Assembly (NCBI GenBank): GCA_945869935.1
Contig: CAMBSA010000142.1
Coordinates: 1 to 5,808, forward strand
Reading direction: 5' to 3'
From: Bordetella parapertussis
GTDB taxonomy: Bacteria > Pseudomonadota > Gammaproteobacteria > Burkholderiales > SG8-39
DNA: 5,808 nt
Both the position numbers and the translations under genes were made by a program. How positions within the stretch are numbered: the first letter of the stretch is position 1; each line of letters starts with the position of its first letter. The notes under the pieces were generated by a model. The model searched no databases. It was not told where the DNA came from and worked only from the letters and a program-made list of their open reading frames with translations. Positions 1 to 5,808 of the stretch are shown piece after piece.

Positions 1-1371
1 CAGCACGCCGAAATCGTCGCGGTAGCGGCCGACGATCTGCAGGCCCACGGGCAGTCCCTCGCCCGTGAAGCCCGCCGGGACCGAGATGGCCGGGTGGCTG
101 GTCGCGGAGATGTAGTAGCAGGTCTTCATCCAGTCGAGGTAACTCGGTAGCTTCGTGCCGTTGATTTCGGTGACGTAGGGTTCGTTGGCCGGAAAGGGCG
201 GCACCTGGTTGACGGGAAGCAGCAGGAATTCGTATTCTTCGAGGAACCGGCGCATGGTGTGGAACACTTGGGTGCGCAGCAGGTTGGCGCGCGCAATCCG
301 CGCGGGGTCGAGCTTCAGGCCTTCCTCGATGTTCCAGACGACGGTGTCCTTCATGCGTGCGCGGTCGGTTTTCAGCAGTTCGCCGTAGGCTTCGACGAAG
401 CCCAGCGCGCGTTGTACATGGAATGCTTCATCGGCATCCGACAAGTCCGGTTCCGCCTCCTCGACGATGCAGCCCATCGCCTCGAACACGGATCGCTGCG
501 CTTCGAGCACCTTCGTGACGCGGGCGTCCACCGGCAGGCCGCCAAGGTCGCGGCTCCACGCAATGCGAACCTTCCTGAAGTTGCGTGCGAGCGGGCGCGA
601 GAAGGTACGCCCGGGCTCGGCGTGGGAGGTCGGCATCCGTGAGTCCGGGCCCGCCATGGCCGACAGAAGGAAGGCCGTGTCCTCGACGGTGCGCGCCAGC
701 GGGCCGACTGACCACAGGGTGTCCCAGGCATTGGGGAAGGGATACATCGGCACGCGACCGGGCGTGGGCCTGAATCCAACCACGTTGCAGAAGTTGCCGG
801 GATTGCGCAGCGAAGCGCCGAGGTCCGACCCGTCGGCAAACGGCAGCATGCCGCACGCGACGGAGACCGCCGCGCCGCCCGACGAGCCGCCGCAGGTCCG
901 GGTAAGGTCGTAGGGATTGAGAGTTGCGCCGAACACTGCGTTGAAAGTCTGGGAGCCCGTGGCGAATTCCGGCGTGTTGGTCTTGCCGATTGTGATCGCG
1001 CCCGCAGCGCCAAGCCGTTCGACGAGAACACTGTCGGCGTCAGGTACATGGTCCTTGTAGACCAGTGACCCATAGGTGGTACGGATGCCCTTGGTAGACA
1101 CAATGTCCTTGTAGGCGATCGGCAGGCCGGCTAGCGGCCCGGTGGCCGTTGTGCCTGCGGCGGTGCGCGCCTTGGCGAGGCGACGATCCAGCGCCTTGGA
1201 CGCCGCGAGGGCGCGCTCGGGCAGGAACGTCACTATGGCATTGACCACGGGATTGATCCGCTCGATGCGCCCGATGAACGCGCGCATGACTTCGGTGGCC
1301 GAGAGTTTCCGTATCCGGATGAGGCGCGCAAGCTTTTTCGGCGCGGTGTAGCAGAGGGTTTCCTCGTTCAT
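1..1371 (-). CDS. Amidase signature (AS) family amidohydrolase, C-terminus cut by window edge
   Basis: Likely a cytoplasmic enzyme that hydrolyses a carboxamide bond. The frame is open for 457 codons and leaves the window with no stop. The amidase-signature core is plain: catalytic Lys88 in PIAYKDIV, cis-Ser163 in CGGSSGGAA (residues 160-168), and nucleophile Ser187 in [11 protein letters not shown] (181-191). The Lys-Ser and Ser-Ser distances (75 and 24) equal those in the family member FAAH (K142, S217, S241). The C-terminal part ends in [19 protein letters not shown], a motif usually found shortly before the end of such proteins, so I infer only some 20-40 residues are missing. The ATG at 1371 overlaps the stop of the upstream ATPase gene (ATGA) and has an AAGGAG four bases ahead. 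Ala186 replaces the common Gly before the nucleophile, which should be tolerated because the oxyanion hole uses backbone NH groups. No signal peptide is seen. The substrate is unknown. Linkage to a peptide-type importer suggests an imported amide or peptide-like compound. A GatA role is unlikely, as gatB and gatC are not present here. Confidence 0.93.
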   Translation of the reverse strand, partial: MNEETLCYTAPKKLARLIRIRKLSATEVMRAFIGRIERINPVVNAIVTFLPERALAASKALDRRLAKARTAAGTTATGPLAGLPIAYKDIVSTKGIRTTYGSLVYKDHVPDADSVLVERLGAAGAITIGKTNTPEFATGSQTFNAVFGATLNPYDLTRTCGGSSGGAAVSVACGMLPFADGSDLGASLRNPGNFCNVVGFRPTPGRVPMYPFPNAWDTLWSVGPLARTVEDTAFLLSAMAGPDSRMPTSHAEPGRTFSRPLARNFRKVRIAWSRDLGGLPVDARVTKVLEAQRSVFEAMGCIVEEAEPDLSDADEAFHVQRALGFVEAYGELLKTDRARMKDTVVWNIEEGLKLDPARIARANLLRTQVFHTMRRFLEEYEFLLLPVNQVPPFPANEPYVTEINGTKLPSYLDWMKTCYYISATSHPAISVPAGFTGEGLPVGLQIVGRYRDDFGVL

Positions 1372-2365
1372 GCTGCTCCTTCGATGTGCTTGCGCAGATG
1401 GCATGCGACGAAATGGCCGGGCGCGACTTCGCGGGTCACGGGGTCTTCGACGCGGCAGCGCGCCTCGGCGTAAGGGCAGCGCGTGTGGAAGCGGCAGCCC
1501 GGCGGAGGGTTGATGGGGCTCGGCACATCGCCGGCGAGGATGATGCGTTTGCGCGCCGCGCCCGGATCGGGCAGGGGCACGGCCGAAAGCAGCGCCTCGG
1601 TATAGGGGTGCTGGGGGCGCGTGAAGAGCGAGCGCGTATCGGTCAGCTCGACGATGCGGCCGAGGTACATCACGGCGACGCGATGGCTGATGTGTTCCAC
1701 CACGGCAAGGTCGTGCGCGACGAAGAGGTAGGACAGCCCGAGTTCCTGCTGCAGGTCCATGAGCAGGTTGATGACCTGGGCCTGCACCGAGACGTCGAGC
1801 GCCGAGACGGGCTCGTCGCACACGATCAGCTTGGGTCCCGGCGCCAGGGCACGGGCGATGCCGAGCCGCTGGCGCTGGCCGCCTGAGAACTCGTAGGGAT
1901 ACTTCACCATCTGGTCGGGCCGCAGGCCGACCTTGTCAAAGAGCACGGCGACCCGCGTGTGGATCTCGTCCGCCGATGCGTCTTCGAAATTACGGATCGG
2001 CTCGGCGACGATGTCCATCGCGCGCATGCGGGGGTTGAGCGAGGAGTAGGGGTCCTGGAAGACCGCCTGCAGTTCGCGCCGGAACGGGCGCATCTCCACC
2101 GCGTTCAGGCCGTCGATGCGGTGGCCGCGCCATTCGATGGAGCCGCTGGTAGGGTCAATAAGCCTCAGGATGGTCTTGCCGGTGGTCGACTTGCCGCAGC
2201 CGCTCTCGCCCACCAGTCCCAGCGTCTCGCCTTCGGCAATGGTGAAGCTGACGTCGTCCACTGCATGCACCTGCCCGGTCACCCGCGAGAACACGCCTTT
2301 GCGCACCGGGTAGTGCTTGGTGAGCCCGATGACTTCGAGGAGTGTGGTGCCTTGCGTCCTCGCAC

Positions 2366-2369
<4 letters not shown>
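1368..2369 (-). CDS. DppF/OppF-type ABC transporter ATP-binding protein
   Basis: Second ATPase of the importer, 333 residues, a normal length for DppF/OppF proteins. It sits on the cytoplasmic face and hydrolyses ATP as a heterodimer with the DppD-type partner. Motifs in order: Walker [10 protein letters not shown] (54-62), Q-loop Gln105 in VFQDP, signature FSGGQRQR (161-168), Walker B KLIVCDEP (180-187) with catalytic Glu186, D-loop SALD (189-192), and switch His219. The C-terminal oligopeptide-transporter domain carries four cysteines (292, 298, 305, 323; CX5CX6CX17C), the pattern that binds a [4Fe-4S] cluster in characterised dipeptide transporter ATPases. The frame is open further upstream to 2501. 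I chose the ATG at 2369 because it has GGAGG seven bases ahead, overlaps the previous stop as ATGA, and begins just before the conserved [13 protein letters not shown] segment. The Dpp label is at family level: Opp, Gsi, Ddp or nickel importers are built alike and the solute cannot be told from the ATPase. Confidence 0.95.
1376..1381 (-). promoter_or_regulatory. Ribosome binding site of the amidase gene
   Basis: AAGGAG on the minus strand, four bases before the ATG at 1371. It lies inside the last codons of the upstream ATPase gene (Glu-Gly-Ala-Ala-stop). It is the strongest Shine-Dalgarno match in the window. It supports the chosen start and suggests that the amidase can be initiated independently as well as by coupling. 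Confidence 0.75.
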
Positions 2370-3378
<1,009 letters not shown>

Positions 3379-3379
<1 letters not shown>

Positions 3380-4260
3380 CACATGCGGCGCGCGAGGCGC
3401 GGGTCTAGGGCGTCGCGCATGCCGTCGCCCAGCAGGTTCACCGCGAGCACCGTCAGCGACAGGCATACGCCCGGGAAGAAGATCAGGTAGCCGGCGATCT
3501 GGAACAGGCTGCGCGCCTCGGCCATGATGTTGCCCCAGCTGGGGATGTTAGGCGGGGTGCCCGCGCCGATGAAAGAGAGGATGGCCTCGGTGATCATCGC
3601 CGAGGCGCAGATATAGGTGCCCTGCACCAGCAGCGGCGCGGCGGTGTTCGGCAGGATGTGGCGCACGAGGATGCGCGGCAGGCTGGTGCCCGCGGCAACG
3701 GCGGCTTCCACGTAGGGCTGCTCGCGCAGCGTGAGCACCAGGCTGCGCACGAGCCGCACCACGCGCGGCACCTCGGCGAGCGTAATGGCGACGATCACGT
3801 TTTCGATGCTCGCACGGGTGAGCGCCATCAGCGAGATGGCCAGCAGCACCGGCGGGATCGACATCAGGCCGTCCATGAACCGCATCACAATGGCGTCGAG
3901 CCAGCGGAGGTACCCGGTGACGAGGCCGATCGCGAGGCCCGCCGCGACGCTGAAAAGCGCCACCGCGATACCGATGCTGAGCGATACGCGCGCGCCGTAC
4001 ACGACCCGGCTGTAGACGTCCCGCCCGAGCATGTCGGTGCCGAACCAGAATGCGGCCGAAGGCTGCTTCAGGCGATTGATCGGCGTGACCGCTTGCGGGT
4101 CGACCGTGCCGAGCCAGGGCGCCAACAGCGCGCACAGGACCATGGCCAGCAGCACGATGCCGCCCACGATCGCGGTCGGGTGGCGGCGGAACGCGTCCCG
4201 GAACTGCTTCAGCATGGGCGAAGCCGATACAGGTGCGGGGAGGACTGTCGCGGCGGCCAT
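3379..4260 (-). CDS. DppC/OppC-type ABC transporter permease
   Basis: Inner-membrane channel subunit, 293 residues, a normal length. A cytoplasmic N-terminus is followed by a first membrane segment at about 31-51. Next come the family segment [19 protein letters not shown] (73-91) and further hydrophobic segments, of which those at about 92-116, 206-228 and 258-282 are clearest. The EAA loop, which docks onto an ATPase, runs 185-204 ([20 protein letters not shown]) with the conserved Gly191. The protein ends with the typical [13 protein letters not shown]. The ATG at 4260 follows the DppB-type stop after one base (TGACATG). An in-frame ATG at 4215 (Met16, [13 protein letters not shown]) is an alternative: the first 15 residues are Ala/Pro-rich and less family-like. 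Neither start has a good Shine-Dalgarno. I prefer 4260 because of its tight spacing to the previous stop. Confidence 0.95.
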
Positions 4261-4261
4261 G

Positions 4262-5206
4262 TCAGAACCGAATGCGCGGGTCGAACAGCATGTAGGACAG
4301 GTCCACGAGCAGGTTGATCACCACGTAGATCGCCGAGAAGAGCAGCGTGACCCCCTGGATCACCGGGTAGTCGCGGCGCAGGATCGCGTCCACCGTGAGC
4401 CGGCCGATGCCGGGAATGGCGAACACCGTTTCGGTCACGATGGCGCCGCTGATCAGCAGGGCGATGCCGATGCCGATGATGGTCATGATCGGGATCGCGG
4501 CGTTCTTGAGCGCGTGGCCGACGAGAACCGGGGCGGGCGCCAGGCCCTTGGCCTGCGCGGTGCGGATATAGTCTTGCGCGAGTACGTCGAGCATGCTTGC
4601 GCGGGTGATGCGCGCGATCAGCGCGATGTATACGGTACCGAGGGCGATGCTCGGCAGGATCAGGTGGCGCAGCCAGTCCCAGAAGCTGCTCCCGGCGAAG
4701 TTGCGGTAGCCCTGCACGGGCAGCCAGGCCAGTTCGATGGAGAAAACGCTGATCAGGATGTAGGCGAACACGAACACCGGTAGCGAGAACCCCAGCACCG
4801 AGAAAGCCATCACGGCGCGGTCGGTCCAGCTGCCCGCGCGCGCCGCGGCCACCACGCCGAGGGGCACCGCGACCAGCACCGAAACGATTAGCGTACACAA
4901 CGTCAGTGCGAGCGTGGGTTCCACGCGCTGCCCGATCAGGCGCGTGACCGGCAGGTTGGTGAAGATCGAGACGCCGAGGTCGCCGTGCATCAGCGCCCAG
5001 ACCCAGGTCCCGAAACGCGCAAGGAAAGGCTCGTCGAGGCCGAGCCCGGCGCGGATGCGCTTGATGTCATCGTCGGTCGCGGCGTCACCCGCGATCATCG
5101 CGGCCGGGTCGCCCGGCGTCAGGTACAGGAGCGAGAAGACGAAGAACGCGACCACCGCCATGACGACGATGGTCGCGAACAGTCGCCGGATCACATAGGC
5201 GAGCAC
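4262..5206 (-). CDS. DppB/OppB-type ABC transporter permease, GTG start
   Basis: Inner-membrane channel subunit, 314 residues, pairing with the DppC-type permease. The N-terminus (L-A-Y-V-I-R-R-L) leads into membrane segment 1 at about 10-30, followed by the LTPGDPA motif (29-35), which is typical of DppB. Further segments lie near 98-121, 133-156, 182-200, 238-262 and 283-305. The EAA-type loop is at about 213-239 (YIRTAQAKGL, then VLVGHALKNAAIP) with conserved Gly221. The C-terminus YMLFDPRIRF is also typical. The start codon is GTG at 5206; no in-frame ATG occurs before Met16, which lies inside the first membrane segment, so family alignment supports GTG. No convincing Shine-Dalgarno precedes it. 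The gene begins 19 bases after the solute-binding protein stop. Confidence 0.95.
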   Translation of the reverse strand: MLAYVIRRLFATIVVMAVVAFFVFSLLYLTPGDPAAMIAGDAATDDDIKRIRAGLGLDEPFLARFGTWVWALMHGDLGVSIFTNLPVTRLIGQRVEPTLALTLCTLIVSVLVAVPLGVVAAARAGSWTDRAVMAFSVLGFSLPVFVFAYILISVFSIELAWLPVQGYRNFAGSSFWDWLRHLILPSIALGTVYIALIARITRASMLDVLAQDYIRTAQAKGLAPAPVLVGHALKNAAIPIMTIIGIGIALLISGAIVTETVFAIPGIGRLTVDAILRRDYPVIQGVTLLFSAIYVVINLLVDLSYMLFDPRIRF

Positions 5207-5225
5207 CGCTTTTTACAGGAGCGCG

Positions 5226-5808
5226 CTACCTCTTCTCGATGTTCCAGAGGAACGCGATCGGCGCGATGATCACGCCGGAGATGTTCGAGCGGAACGCCGT
5301 CGGCAGGATGAACTGGCCGGTCGGGATGAACGGCACGAACTCGAACGCGCGCTCCTGCACGGCGCTCGCCGCCTTTTTCGAGGCCGCCGCGTCCTGGGCG
5401 TTGAACCAGTCTTCGCGCAGTTCCTCGATCTTCGCGTCCGTCGGCCAGCCGAACCAAGCCTTTTCGCCCGTGCCGCGGATCGGAAAGTTCACCGCCGGGT
5501 TGACCATGTCGGGGCCGACCAGCCAGGTGTGGAAGATCGACCAGCCGCCCTTCTCGACCGGCTCCTTCACGGCGCGGCGCGTGATCAGCGTGCCCCAGTC
5601 GCCGGACTGAATTTCGGCGTTCAGGCCGAGCTTCTTCAGCATGTCCAGCGTGAGCAGCGATTGCGCGTTCACGATCGGCTGGTCGGTCGCATTGATGATG
5701 ACGATCCTCTCGTTGTTGTAGCCGGACTCCTTGATCAGGGCCCTGGCCTTGTCGAGGTTGCGCGGGCCCTTGAGCGGCTCGGCGGAGATCTCGGAGGCGA
5801 GCGGCGTG
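5226..5808 (-). CDS. Family 5 extracellular solute-binding protein of a peptide/nickel-type ABC importer, C-terminal part
   Basis: Periplasmic (or lipid-anchored) receptor that delivers solute to the permeases. Only the last 193 residues are present. The frame is open to the right edge with no start, so any signal peptide or lipobox is outside the window. Family 5 proteins are usually about 500-540 residues, so roughly the last third is seen. Recognisable C-lobe features, in local numbering, are the LDKARALIKESGY helix (18-30), TDQP (41-44), the helix LTLDMLKKLGLNAEIQ (52-67), then DWGTLITRR (70-78), and later KAWFGWPTD, FVPFIPTGQF and a final FLWNIEKR. A GTG at 5672 (Val46 here) is not the start, since homologous-looking sequence continues upstream. 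It is the first gene of the transporter set seen here. The solute class (dipeptide, oligopeptide, glutathione or other) cannot be read from this part. Confidence 0.93.
   Translation of the reverse strand, partial: TPLASEISAEPLKGPRNLDKARALIKESGYNNERIVIINATDQPIVNAQSLLTLDMLKKLGLNAEIQSGDWGTLITRRAVKEPVEKGGWSIFHTWLVGPDMVNPAVNFPIRGTGEKAWFGWPTDAKIEELREDWFNAQDAAASKKAASAVQERAFEFVPFIPTGQFILPTAFRSNISGVIIAPIAFLWNIEKR

Noticed and set aside
372..1103. A 243-codon minus-strand frame and a 142-codon frame in the amidase region.
   Set aside because: Both lie in other frames of the amidase gene. The true frame is open from 1371 to the left edge and contains every amidase-signature motif, so these are out-of-frame shadows.
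1..1371. The possibility that the amidase gene is a recent foreign addition or is frameshifted.
   Set aside because: My hand translation reads without a break through all conserved motifs. A sample of its first 60 codons has 9 A/T third positions against 10 of 60 in the DppF-type gene, so composition gives no sign of a different origin.
3658..4783. Overlapping plus-strand open frames of 219 and 250 codons opposite the permease genes.
   Set aside because: Both are antisense to conserved permease genes, rich in His, Arg, Asp and Gln with no hydrophobic core, and without domain-like patterns. They are shadows of GC-rich codon use.
5207..5225. A possible terminator or attenuator hairpin in the gap between the receptor and the DppB-type gene.
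   Set aside because: Only a 4-bp stem (CGCT/AGCG) with a 9-base loop can be drawn, and no T-run follows it on the coding strand. It is too weak to call.

Overview
The window is a single block of very GC-rich DNA read entirely on the minus strand. It suggests a high-GC proteobacterium, most likely beta (Burkholderiales-like) or alpha. That guess rests on composition, codon use (roughly 83-85% G/C third positions in two 60-codon samples) and the style of the proteins. No marker here fixes the genus.

In transcription order (right to left) there are six cistrons. The first is the C-terminal part of a family 5 extracellular solute-binding protein (cut by the right edge). It is followed by a DppB-type permease, a DppC-type permease, a DppD-type ATPase, a DppF-type ATPase, and an amidase-signature amidohydrolase that runs off the left edge. 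This is a complete Dpp/Opp-class ABC importer apart from the missing N-terminus of the binding protein, plus one catabolic enzyme. Junctions are very tight: a 19-nt gap, a 1-nt gap, a 1-nt overlap and two 4-nt ATGA overlaps. The set therefore reads as one transcript with translational coupling. No promoter, terminator, RNA gene, repeat array or mobile element is visible; the promoter should lie beyond the right edge.

Working model: the binding protein captures a peptide-like or amide-containing solute in the periplasm and the two permeases form the channel. The two ATPases have all catalytic motifs intact and a four-cysteine C-terminal motif each, and they power import. The cytoplasmic amidase may then hydrolyse an amide bond in the imported compound. 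The substrate cannot be named from sequence.

The amidase frame is open without a stop from position 1371 to position 1. I translated it by hand and found the full Lys-cisSer-Ser triad at family spacing. I see no undescribed system. The window is an ordinary, well-preserved nutrient-uptake operon, and its most useful lead is the coupling of the amidase to the transporter. There is no gene-free stretch longer than 19 bases.
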